A stretch of 5,578 bases of DNA from Bacteroidota bacterium (lineage in GTDB: Bacteria; Bacteroidota; Bacteroidia; Bacteroidales; UBA4417): contig JAIFMH010000237.1 of the NCBI GenBank assembly GCA_020048595.1, positions 1 through 5,578 on the forward strand, read 5' to 3'. Of the stretch, positions 1 to 5,578 are shown piece by piece. The notes beneath the pieces were generated by a model. The model was given only the letters and a program-made list of their open reading frames with translations. It was not told the origin of the DNA and made no database searches. A program made the translations under genes and the position numbers. Position 1 is the stretch's first letter. The number at the start of each line of letters is the position of its first letter.

Positions 1-27
1 ACCTTGACCTTTAAACAGCGAAGCCGT

Positions 28-41
28 TTGAACCTTGAACT
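28..41. repeat. Tandem heptad TTGAACC-TTGAACT in the leader
   Basis: Two head-to-tail copies of TTGAACY lie in the non-coding leader of the permease gene. A related TTGACCT is at 4-10 and another TTTGAACTTT is at 3790-3799 in the large intergenic region. The 79-base leader otherwise shows no TAnnTTTG box and no Shine-Dalgarno sequence. The forward frame beginning at base 1 stays open to a TAA at 61-63, but its 20 codons show no recognisable protein end, so I do not call an upstream gene. Such heptads may be slippage repeats; no function is evident. Confidence 0.45.
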
Positions 42-79
42 TTTTAAAACCATTTTCCATTAACTATTAACTACCCCCC

Positions 80-1345
80 ATGTTCGACCTCGACCGCTGG
101 CAGGAAATAATGAGCGCACTCAAAAAGAATAAGCTGCGCACTTTCTTCACCGCATTTGGTGTGTTCTGGGGTGTGTTTATGCTGGTGGTAATGCTAGGTT
201 CCGGAAACGGACTCCGCAATGGCGTTACCAGTGATTTTGGTGATTTTGCTACCAACAGCGTGTTTATGTGGACACGTCCGACTACTCTTCCCTATAAAGG
301 CTTGCCAAGAGCACGACACTATAATTTCAAGAATGATGATATAGATGCACTCCGGCGCGAAATTCCCGAAATAGAAATTCTTGCTCCCCGGACTCAGGGC
401 GGTGGATTTCAGGGAGGCAATAATGTAATACGCGGAGCAAAATCAGGTGCTTTTTCGGTATTGGGCGACTACCCGGAATGGAACCTTATTGACCCGGTTG
501 TGGTTTACAACGGAAGGTTCCTGAACCATGCTGATCTGAAGGAAAAGCGCAAAGTTGCCGTAATAGGCAATAAGGTGTATGATATTCTGTTTGCTCCCGG
601 CGAAGAGGCTATTGGGCAATACATACAGGTACAAGGCATTTATTTCCAGGTAGTAGGCGTTTTTAAACCGAAGAATACCGGAGTTGGTTTTGGTGGTGAT
701 AAAGAACAAAGTATTTTTATTCCTTTAACTACTTTCCAGCGGGTTTATAACTGGGGCGATGTGATAGGGTGGTTTGCTTTTACTTCCAAACCCGGTATAC
801 CTGCTTCTGTTGTTGAAGAAAAAGCTGCCGCCCTGCTCAAACGCCGGCATTCAGTTGCTCCTGATGATCCACAGGCAGTAGGCTCATTCAACCTGCAAAA
901 AGAATACAACCAAATGACAGGCCTTTTTCAAGGGATTAACGGACTGATATGGATTGTAGGTATCGGAACACTTATGGCAGGTGTAATTGGAATAAGTAAT
1001 ATTATGCTGGTTATTGTTAAAGAACGCACCAAAGAGATTGGTATTCAACGGGCTATTGGTGCAAAGCCATGGAATATAATTTCACAAATTATTACTGAAT
1101 CAGTTTTCCTGACAACCTTCGCCGGATATGTAGGATTAGTGATCGGGGTTGGAATTCTTGAGGCCGTAAATTATATACTTAAGTCAAGCGGAGGCGAGTC
1201 TGAGATGTTTAAAAATCCGAACATCGACTTTAATATGGCAATAACAGCCCTGGTGATCCTGGTAATTTCGGGAGCTATAGCAGGATTAATACCTGCCCGT
1301 AAGGCAGTGAGCATCAAACCTATTGATGCACTCAGATATGAATAA
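80..1345 (+). CDS. MacB/FtsX-type ABC transporter permease (no ATPase domain)
   Basis: This is a 421-residue inner-membrane permease of the MacB/FtsX (type VII ABC) fold. These proteins do not form a classical channel; they transmit ATP-driven movements across the membrane to a periplasmic partner for export of drugs, peptides or lipoproteins. Visible architecture: a short amphipathic N-terminus, helix 1 at about 22-41, a large periplasmic MacB_PCD-like domain at about 45-285, then helices at about 289-313, 338-363 and 388-406. The cytoplasmic loop after helix 2, KERTKEIGIQRAIGA (314-328), is the conserved segment that contacts the ATPase, and the C-terminal IPARKAVSIKPIDALRYE is a family hallmark. 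There is no Walker A or signature motif, unlike E. coli MacB, where the ATPase is fused, so a separate ATPase gene is expected. The start is fixed by an in-frame TAA at 68-70 and no intervening start codon. The adaptor gene follows after 33 bases. Transported substrate is unknown. Confidence 0.93.
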   Translation: MFDLDRWQEIMSALKKNKLRTFFTAFGVFWGVFMLVVMLGSGNGLRNGVTSDFGDFATNSVFMWTRPTTLPYKGLPRARHYNFKNDDIDALRREIPEIEILAPRTQGGGFQGGNNVIRGAKSGAFSVLGDYPEWNLIDPVVVYNGRFLNHADLKEKRKVAVIGNKVYDILFAPGEEAIGQYIQVQGIYFQVVGVFKPKNTGVGFGGDKEQSIFIPLTTFQRVYNWGDVIGWFAFTSKPGIPASVVEEKAAALLKRRHSVAPDDPQAVGSFNLQKEYNQMTGLFQGINGLIWIVGIGTLMAGVIGISNIMLVIVKERTKEIGIQRAIGAKPWNIISQIITESVFLTTFAGYVGLVIGVGILEAVNYILKSSGGESEMFKNPNIDFNMAITALVILVISGAIAGLIPARKAVSIKPIDALRYE

Positions 1346-1354
1346 ATAGTTTTG
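1322..1354 (+). promoter_or_regulatory. Possible internal Bacteroidota promoter before the adaptor gene
   Basis: TAGTTTTG at 1347-1354 matches the Bacteroidota -7 box TAnnTTTG exactly, and ATTG at 1322-1325, 21 bases upstream, matches three of four bases of the -33 box TTTG. Transcription would start near 1361 and give a leader of about 18 bases. The site spans the last codons and stop of the permease gene, so it could add adaptor expression independent of the operon promoter. The motif is short and AT-rich, so a chance match is quite possible. Confidence 0.3.
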
Positions 1355-1378
1355 TTAAACCATAAAGATCAGCATACA

Positions 1379-2488
1379 ATGAAAAAGGCATTAAAAATTA
1401 TTATTGGAATCGTTATCCTGGTGGTATTTGTTGGCACTATAGCTTACCTGTACAAGAAATCACAGGCTAAACCGGTGATATTCGAAACAACTACCGCTCA
1501 GGTTAATAACATTATTAAGAAGACCGTAGCAACCGGGAAAGTGGTGCCGCGTAAAGAAATTGAGATTAAACCCCAGGTTTCGGGTATTATTTCCGAACTG
1601 TATGTTGAGGCAGGGCAGAAAGTCAGAAAGGGCGATATGATTGCCAAAGTTCGGATTATACCCAATATGATTGCGCTGAATGAGGCTGAATCACGGGTGA
1701 ACCGTGCAAAAATCAGCCTCGACAACGCCCAGCAGAACTATAATCGTCAGAAACCGCTTTACGATAACCGCGTAATTGCTATTGCTGAGTTGCAGAATTA
1801 TGAACTTGCCCTTAAAACTGCTCATGAAGACGTGGACGCAGCCGAAAATAACCTTCAGCTTATCCGCGACGGCATAAGCAAAACTTCAGGAGCCATCAGT
1901 AATACAATTATAAGGTCAACCATCGAAGGAATGGTTCTCACAGTTCCCGTTGAAGTCGGCAATTCGGTTATTGAAAGCAACACATTTAACGACGGAACTA
2001 CCATTGTTACCGTTGCCGATATGGGCGAAATGATTTTTAAAGGTAAAGTGGATGAATCGGAAGTCGGGAAATTACACGAAGGCATGGAACTGATTATGAC
2101 GGTAGGAGCCATCGATACGGAGAAATTCACTGCCAAACTGGAACATATTTCTCCAAAAGGAGTTGAGGAAAATGGCGCTATTCAATTTGAAATCCGTGCC
2201 GCCGTTAAGCTGAAAGACAATATGTTTATCCGTGCCGGTTACAGCGCCAATGCCGATATAGTGCTCGAAAGCCGCGACAGTGTACTTTCGGTTCAGGAAA
2301 GCCTGGTTAAATACGAAGGCGATTCGGCATGGGTTGAAGTAGAAACAGCACCGCAGGTATTCAAAAAACAAACTATTAAAACAGGGTTAAGTGACGGGGT
2401 AAATGTTGAGGTCCTTTCGGGGATAACCAAGAAGGATAAGATTAAAATACAGAATGCTCCGGCTGAAAAACCTGAAGAGAAAAAATAA
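1379..2488 (+). CDS. Periplasmic adaptor (membrane-fusion) subunit of an efflux pump, HlyD/MacA-like
   Basis: This 369-residue protein is the adaptor that links an inner-membrane transporter to a TolC-like outer-membrane channel. It has an N-terminal membrane anchor (about 5-25) after MKKALK, no lipobox cysteine, and then the usual order: first half of the lipoyl/barrel-sandwich domain (about 58-92, with the VEAGQKVRKGD turn), an alpha-helical hairpin (about 98-164), the second lipoyl half (about 176-212), a beta-barrel (about 215-290) and a membrane-proximal domain to about 358, ending in a Lys/Glu-rich tail. At the hairpin tip the R-x3-L-x6-S pattern known from AcrA/MacA reads R123, L127 and Ala134 in place of serine. 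I chose ATG 1379 over a TTG at 1352 because it gives a normal anchor start and no odd polar prefix. Its partner is most likely the preceding permease, which favours a MacA-type role over an RND-type one. The stop TAA is followed immediately by in-frame TAG. Confidence 0.92.
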   Translation: MKKALKIIIGIVILVVFVGTIAYLYKKSQAKPVIFETTTAQVNNIIKKTVATGKVVPRKEIEIKPQVSGIISELYVEAGQKVRKGDMIAKVRIIPNMIALNEAESRVNRAKISLDNAQQNYNRQKPLYDNRVIAIAELQNYELALKTAHEDVDAAENNLQLIRDGISKTSGAISNTIIRSTIEGMVLTVPVEVGNSVIESNTFNDGTTIVTVADMGEMIFKGKVDESEVGKLHEGMELIMTVGAIDTEKFTAKLEHISPKGVEENGAIQFEIRAAVKLKDNMFIRAGYSANADIVLESRDSVLSVQESLVKYEGDSAWVEVETAPQVFKKQTIKTGLSDGVNVEVLSGITKKDKIKIQNAPAEKPEEKK

Positions 2489-2506
2489 TAGTATTTCCGG
2501 AATGCT

Positions 2507-2539
2507 AAACCTGACAAGTTTCTAAAACCTGTCAGGTTT
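2507..2539. terminator. Inverted repeat between convergent genes, probable bidirectional terminator
   Basis: AAACCTGACA (2507-2516) and TGTCAGGTTT (2530-2539) form a perfect 10-bp stem around a 13-base loop, 18 bases after the adaptor stop. The right arm overlaps the last codons and TGA of the convergent AraC-type gene (stop at 2532-2534). Position between convergent genes suggests transcription termination for both. Neither side carries a clear U-tract, so a classic intrinsic terminator is not proven; a dispersed intergenic repeat is an alternative. A second, competing 6-bp hairpin, CTGTCA/TGACAG with loop GGTT, is possible at 2529-2544. Confidence 0.6.
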
Positions 2540-3665
2540 GACAGATTCCGATAAATTCCTTCGGCGTCATCCCTGCATGTTTTTTAAATGCTGAATAAAA
2601 AGGCGATTTTGAATAAAACCCGGCCTTTTCTGCAATAGCTTCTATGGTCAGTTTCTGAAATTCGGGCGACGACAGAAGTAATTTAGCTTCCTCAACCCTA
2701 TACGAATTTATATAATCTTTAAAATTCAGCCCTGTTTTTTCGTTTATTGCCTGCGACAGGCGGTTGGGATTAATTTCGAGCACCAACGACACTTCCTGGA
2801 GTGAAAGTTTAGGATTCAAAAAAGGTTTTACTTCATCTTTCATATATCCGGTCATCTTATCCATAATCCCGGCTTTTTCATCAGCCGTAAGTTTCGACCA
2901 CACATATTTCTCTTTTACCAGGGGAAGTTCAACAGGCGAAACCTGGTTTCCATACAGCATATCCGGAAAAAACAACAATGCCAGTACGATATCATAAATA
3001 AAAATAGTAACCATGGTTATCGAAAACCTGTAAGGGTCTAAGGCAAGATGAAGACCTGTCAGCTGGTTGGCAAATAATCCTCCTATCATGATAGCCTGGC
3101 CTGCCAGGAAAATCCAGAACCAGATTGTTGTTGACGATGGAAGGCCTGAGTTTTCGGTAATTTTAGGCCGGTATTTGATGAAAGCGTAAACCTGTAAGCC
3201 AAAATAAACCATCGCATTCAGAGTTTTGACCAATAAATGCCAGGGCATGACCACTGAACCATGCATGGAAACATACGTGTTATAATAAGCAGTTTTAAAT
3301 GTGGCATCCTGAAGGTAAAAGGGCATAAACTCAGCAAGGTTGAACAGGAACGGGAGAAAATTCAGCAGATGGATCCATCTGAATTTAAAATTCGGTTTGA
3401 AAACAGAATAAACAAAGAAAAAACCTAAAGGAGGAAAAAGATAATGGATCGGGCTGTCAACCCGTATCAAATGAGGAAAGTATAAAATCTTTCCTGAGTA
3501 TATCAATGCGCCCAGTATGATCATTAACGATCCTGTAATGAGGTAGGATGCAAAGCTGATACGGACTGAAGCCGCTCCTTTTGCTTTGGTGAGCAAAACC
3601 ACCGACAGCACTATCCCTGATATTCCGCCGAAATAACTTATCAACTCCGAAACTGAATAAACCAT
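2532..3665 (-). CDS. Membrane-embedded AraC-family transcriptional regulator
   Basis: This 377-residue protein fuses a polytopic membrane domain to an AraC/XylS DNA-binding domain. Seven hydrophobic segments can be placed at about 8-26, 38-57, 73-90, 97-117, 142-163, 181-202 and 214-234; the PHLIRVDSPIHYLFPPLGFFF stretch (64-84) contains the conserved Pro-rich turn often seen in this Bacteroidota class. A cytoplasmic linker (about 240-285) leads to two helix-turn-helix motifs: the first at about 287-310 (LSLQEVSLVLEINPNRLSQA), the second at about 338-362, with the AraC hallmark AGFYSKSPFYSAFKKHAGMTPKEF. Seven helices would leave the N-terminus outside and the DNA-binding domain inside. Such proteins are thought to couple a membrane or extracellular signal to transcription; the ligand here is unknown. 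It is convergent with the efflux operon and divergent from the sulfatase, making the sulfatase or its own gene plausible targets. ATG at 3665-3663 is chosen because the first helix begins within eight residues. Confidence 0.92.
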   Translation of the reverse strand: MVYSVSELISYFGGISGIVLSVVLLTKAKGAASVRISFASYLITGSLMIILGALIYSGKILYFPHLIRVDSPIHYLFPPLGFFFVYSVFKPNFKFRWIHLLNFLPFLFNLAEFMPFYLQDATFKTAYYNTYVSMHGSVVMPWHLLVKTLNAMVYFGLQVYAFIKYRPKITENSGLPSSTTIWFWIFLAGQAIMIGGLFANQLTGLHLALDPYRFSITMVTIFIYDIVLALLFFPDMLYGNQVSPVELPLVKEKYVWSKLTADEKAGIMDKMTGYMKDEVKPFLNPKLSLQEVSLVLEINPNRLSQAINEKTGLNFKDYINSYRVEEAKLLLSSPEFQKLTIEAIAEKAGFYSKSPFYSAFKKHAGMTPKEFIGICQT

Positions 3666-3685
3666 GTTAACAGTATATTAACTAC

Positions 3686-3717
3686 CAAAGATAATTACTC
3701 CTGAAATCTATTTCAGC
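3686..3717 (-). promoter_or_regulatory. Probable promoter of the AraC-type regulator
   Basis: Read on the minus strand, TATCTTTG (3693-3686) is an exact match to the Bacteroidota -7 box TAnnTTTG and the only exact one on this strand in the intergenic region. The position for the -33 box, 20 bases upstream, reads GCTG (3717-3714), sharing only the final TG with TTTG, so the upstream contact would be weak and may need an activator. Transcription would begin near 3680, giving a leader of about 15 bases with no Shine-Dalgarno sequence. Confidence 0.42.
3701..3716. promoter_or_regulatory. 16-bp palindrome in the regulator promoter, candidate operator
   Basis: CTGAAAT-CT-ATTTCAG is a perfect inverted repeat with 7-bp arms and a 2-bp centre. 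It falls in the spacer between the weak -33 position and the -7 box of the regulator gene, where a bound dimer would interfere with RNA polymerase. AraC-family proteins usually bind direct repeats, so a separate dimeric repressor is as plausible as autoregulation. The symmetry is seen directly; the function is inferred. Confidence 0.4.
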
Positions 3718-3814
3718 ACATACTAAAATTAAATTCAATACTAAGAATGGTAGTGTTTTAAATACAATTTAACTAAAAGTAACCAAAACTTTGAACTTTA
3801 ATTATTTAGAATCG

Positions 3815-3845
3815 TTTCTAATAGTGATTACATTTTTTATTTTTG
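3815..3845 (+). promoter_or_regulatory. Possible promoter of the sulfatase gene
   Basis: TTTC (3815-3818), a 19-base spacer and TATTTTTG (3838-3845) fit the Bacteroidota pattern TTTG-N19-21-TAnnTTTG with one mismatch. It is the only exact TAnnTTTG on the plus strand in this intergenic region. A start near 3852 would give an unusually long leader of about 235 bases that contains the downstream stem at 3988-4027. A closer promoter that does not match the consensus cannot be excluded. Confidence 0.35.
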
Positions 3846-3944
3846 TTATAACTATTCATTTCTGCCATTACCGTCAAACCTGGATTTATAGACTATAGCC
3901 AGCTAAATATTACTTATTGTACACATTAGCAGTTAAAAAAATCA

Positions 3945-4033
3945 GCCGTAACTCATTAGTAGTGCTTCAAATAAATATATTTAAAAATAACGGTCATCTT
4001 CCAAAGGATTTTGTGAAATGGCCGTTAGTGCTT
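3945..4033 (+). repeat. Paired direct repeats GCCGT...TAGTGCTT
   Basis: TAGTGCTT occurs at 3960-3967 and again at 4026-4033, 66 bases apart. Each is preceded by GCCGT (3945-3949, with an 11-base gap that includes a partial TTAGT duplication; and 4021-4025, directly adjoining). Both copies continue into A-rich sequence. Repeated half-sites upstream of a gene resemble the direct-repeat sites used by AraC-family proteins, and a spacing of about six helical turns would suit looping, but no binding is shown. Confidence 0.35.
3988..4027 (+). repeat. 10-bp stem-loop upstream of the sulfatase
   Basis: TAACGGTCAT (3988-3997) pairs with ATGGCCGTTA (4018-4027), with a single G-U wobble at 3994/4021, around a 20-base loop that includes a small TCC-AAA-GGA hairpin. 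The stem ends 61 bases before the sulfatase start. If transcription starts at the upstream promoter candidate, this would be a leader RNA hairpin; otherwise it may be an operator for a dimeric regulator. No U-run follows closely enough for a convincing attenuator, although AAAAATTTT lies at 4034-4042. Confidence 0.5.
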
Positions 4034-4053
4034 AAAAATTTTAATATTTATAG

Positions 4054-4085
4054 AACTAAAAACAAGTTAAACTAAAACAAGTAAA
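4054..4085 (+). repeat. Imperfect tandem repeat in the sulfatase leader
   Basis: AACTAAAAACAAGTTAA (4054-4070) is followed directly by AACTAAAACAAGTAAA (4070-4085), sharing the end base, and the start codon follows three bases later. There is no G-rich ribosome binding site. A-rich, unstructured leaders of this kind commonly support translation initiation in Bacteroidota, so the repeat probably marks the 5' untranslated region rather than a binding site. Confidence 0.4.
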
Positions 4086-4088
4086 CCT

Positions 4089-5578
4089 ATGAAAAACAGA
4101 TTTCTCTTTGCTACACTGCTGCTGATAGCAGTTAGCTTTAACGCCGGTGCCCAGGCCAGTAAAAAGAAGGCTGCTCCTTCAACCACTGACAAGCCTGCTG
4201 CCCAAAACAAAAAGCCAAATATCATTATTATTTGGGGTGATGATATAGGACAAACAAACGTCAGTGCCTATTCCATGGGCGTGATGGGTTACAAAACACC
4301 CAACATCGACCGTGTGGCTAAAGCTGGCGTAATGTTTACCGATTATTATGCCGAGCAAAGTTGCACCGCAGGTCGCGCTTCGTTTATTACCGGACAGTGC
4401 GGATTGCGCACAGGTTTAACCAAAGTAGGTTTACCCGGAGCAGATGTTGGTCTTCAAAAGGAAGACCCCACCATTGCTGAATTACTGAAAGCACAAGGAT
4501 ATTCAACCGGGCAGTTTGGGAAAAACCATCTGGGCGACCGTGATGAGTTTCTTCCAACCATGCATGGTTTCGATGAATTCTATGGAAGCCTTTATCACCT
4601 CAATGCCGAAGAGGAACCCGAATTGCGGGATTATCCTAGCGAAACTGATTTCCCCGGATTCAGAAAGAAATTCGGTCCCCGCGGGATTATTCATAGCTGG
4701 GCTAATGGCGATGGCTCACAAAAAGTCGAAGAAGTTGGCCCACTGACTAAAAAACGCATGGAAACCGTTGATGATGAATTTGCCAATATGGGAGCTGCAT
4801 TTCTTGAAAAAGAAGTGAAAGCCGGGAAGCCTGTATTTCTATGGGTAAACTTCACTCACATGCATTTCCGCACCCATGTAAAACCGGGCAGTGAAGGACA
4901 ATCAGGCCGCTGGCAAAGTGAATATCATGATGCCATGATTGATCATGATAAAAATGTGGGAACGGTTTTGGATATGATTAAAAAATTAGGAATCGAAGAC
5001 AATACCATAATAATGTACAGTACCGATAATGGACCGCACCGTAACAGTTGGCCCGATGCAGGAACTACCCCATTCCGCAGTGAAAAAAATACCAACTGGG
5101 AAGGTGGGTATCGTGTTCCGGCAATGGTTAGCTGGCCCGGTCATATTCAGCCAGGTACCGTTTCAAATGATCTGATTTCGCATCTTGACTGGATGCCAAC
5201 TTTATTGGCCGCAGCAGGTGTCACTGATATTAAAGAAAAACTGTTGTCCGGATATACAGCAGGTAATAAAACGTTTAAAGCTCATTTGGACGGATACAAT
5301 ATGCTTCCATTGTTAACCGGAGAAACCACCAAATGTCCACGCGAAGAATTTTTGTATTTTAATGATGATGCAGAATTGACAGCACTTCGATATGACAATT
5401 GGAAAATGATTTTTATGGAACAACGGGCAAAAGGTACTTTGCAGGTATGGGCCGAACCTTTTACACCCTTGCGCGTTCCGCTTATTCTGAATCTTCGGAC
5501 CGATCCGTATGAATATGCTCCCATTACATCAAATACCTACTACGATTGGTTGCTCGACCATGCTTATTTGCTGGTTCC
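4089..5578 (+). CDS. Secreted arylsulfatase-type sulfatase (formylglycine-dependent), 3' truncated by window end
   Basis: The frame is open from ATG 4089 to the window end (496 complete codons, no stop). Such enzymes hydrolyse sulfate esters in the periplasm or outside the cell using a formylglycine made from an active-site cysteine. A Sec signal peptide is visible (MKNRFLF, hydrophobic core 8-17, likely cleavage after AGA at 19-21), then a Lys/Ala/Pro-rich linker to residue 42. Expected catalytic residues are present: calcium ligands D51-D52 (IIWGDDIG), the modification motif C92-T-A-G-R96, K145 and H147 in GKNHLGD, His257/259, D313-N314 in STDNGPH, and K333 before NWEGGYRVP. The motif has Ala instead of the more usual Pro at C+2. 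The last visible residues, YYDWLLDHAYLLV, resemble the C-terminal region of family members, so only a few tens of residues are probably missing. The start is supported by the signal peptide. It is divergent from the membrane AraC gene, a possible regulator. The natural substrate (aryl, glycan or other sulfate) cannot be told. A maturase gene is not in the window. Confidence 0.93.
   Translation, partial: MKNRFLFATLLLIAVSFNAGAQASKKKAAPSTTDKPAAQNKKPNIIIIWGDDIGQTNVSAYSMGVMGYKTPNIDRVAKAGVMFTDYYAEQSCTAGRASFITGQCGLRTGLTKVGLPGADVGLQKEDPTIAELLKAQGYSTGQFGKNHLGDRDEFLPTMHGFDEFYGSLYHLNAEEEPELRDYPSETDFPGFRKKFGPRGIIHSWANGDGSQKVEEVGPLTKKRMETVDDEFANMGAAFLEKEVKAGKPVFLWVNFTHMHFRTHVKPGSEGQSGRWQSEYHDAMIDHDKNVGTVLDMIKKLGIEDNTIIMYSTDNGPHRNSWPDAGTTPFRSEKNTNWEGGYRVPAMVSWPGHIQPGTVSNDLISHLDWMPTLLAAAGVTDIKEKLLSGYTAGNKTFKAHLDGYNMLPLLTGETTKCPREEFLYFNDDAELTALRYDNWKMIFMEQRAKGTLQVWAEPFTPLRVPLILNLRTDPYEYAPITSNTYYDWLLDHAYLLV

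Larger units (their letters stand above)
3666..4088. other. AT-rich divergent intergenic region
   Basis: These 423 bases separate the start codons of the AraC-type regulator and the sulfatase and contain no credible coding frame. From left to right they hold a small inverted repeat next to the regulator start (GTTAA-N7-TTAAC, 3666-3682), the regulator promoter with an overlapping palindrome, a promoter-like site facing the sulfatase, a stretch at about 3846-3944 in which I see nothing definite, a pair of direct repeats flanking a 10-bp stem, and an A-rich translation leader. I saw no tRNA or recognised riboswitch. Confidence 0.8.

Noticed and set aside
1..63. Possible 3' end of an upstream gene in the first forward frame
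   Set aside because: Only 20 codons are visible, with no recognisable C-terminal motif, and the region carries heptad repeats typical of intergenic DNA.
443..709. Open frame on the minus strand inside the permease gene
   Set aside because: It is antisense to a clear MacB-type coding region, has no recognisable domain, and no promoter or start context of its own.
1352..1378. TTG at 1352 as an upstream start for the adaptor, adding nine residues
   Set aside because: The prefix is polar and atypical, while ATG 1379 gives a Lys-rich start directly before the membrane anchor.
1498..2517. Several overlapping minus-strand open frames (for example 1855-2136 and 2072-2371) in the adaptor gene
   Set aside because: They shadow a well-supported adaptor sequence whose domain order is complete; their translations show no family motifs.
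2764..2997. Plus-strand open frame of 77 codons inside the regulator gene
   Set aside because: It lies opposite the conserved AraC DNA-binding and linker coding sequence and resembles no protein family.
3666..3682. GTTAA-N7-TTAAC inverted repeat beside the regulator start codon
   Set aside because: Five-base AT-rich arms are expected by chance in such sequence; too weak to call a regulatory site.
4503..4746. Open frames on both strands inside the sulfatase gene (4503-4694 minus, 4516-4746 plus)
   Set aside because: The sulfatase frame runs uninterrupted through this stretch with conserved GKNHLGD and neighbouring motifs, so these are shadows.
5282..5524. Minus-strand open frame of 80 codons near the window end
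   Set aside because: It is antisense to the conserved C-terminal half of the sulfatase and has no independent support.
1..5578. CRISPR array, tRNA or rRNA gene, insertion sequence or phage feature
   Set aside because: No regularly spaced repeats, cloverleaf sequence, transposase or terminal inverted repeats with target duplications were seen.

Overview
This 5578-base window reads as the chromosome of a Bacteroidota (Bacteroidetes) species. The inference rests on three observations. Start codons have no convincing Shine-Dalgarno sequence and are preceded by A/T-rich leaders. Promoter-like boxes fit the Bacteroidota form (TTTG about 19-21 bases before TAnnTTTG) rather than TTGACA/TATAAT. The protein families (stand-alone MacB-type permease, membrane-embedded AraC protein, secreted sulfatase) are common in that phylum. 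Genus cannot be set from the sequence.

Layout. Positions 1-79 are a short non-coding leader with a TTGAACY heptad repeat. Positions 80-1345 (+) encode a MacB/FtsX-type ABC permease without its own ATPase domain. Positions 1379-2488 (+) encode the matching membrane-fusion (periplasmic adaptor) protein, 33 bases downstream and probably in the same operon. The ATPase and the outer-membrane channel are not in the window, so at least the ATPase is probably upstream or elsewhere. A 10-bp perfect inverted repeat (2507-2539) separates this operon from a convergent gene at 2532-3665 (-), which encodes a seven-helix membrane protein with a C-terminal AraC-type DNA-binding domain. A 423-base AT-rich intergenic region (3666-4088) lies between the divergently transcribed regulator and a sulfatase. 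It holds a promoter-like site for each gene, a 16-bp palindrome in the regulator promoter, and a 10-bp stem upstream of the sulfatase. The sulfatase (4089 to beyond 5578, +) is an exported family S1-type enzyme with the formylglycine motif CTAGR; its C-terminus is cut off by the window end.

How the parts may work together. The first two genes form the inner-membrane and periplasmic parts of a tripartite MacAB-type exporter or a related lipoprotein/peptide exporter. The membrane-bound AraC protein and the sulfatase share one divergent control region, so the simplest hypothesis is that the regulator controls the sulfatase, itself, or both. I found no system that is clearly new. The best leads are the divergent regulator-sulfatase pair and the structured DNA/RNA elements between them.
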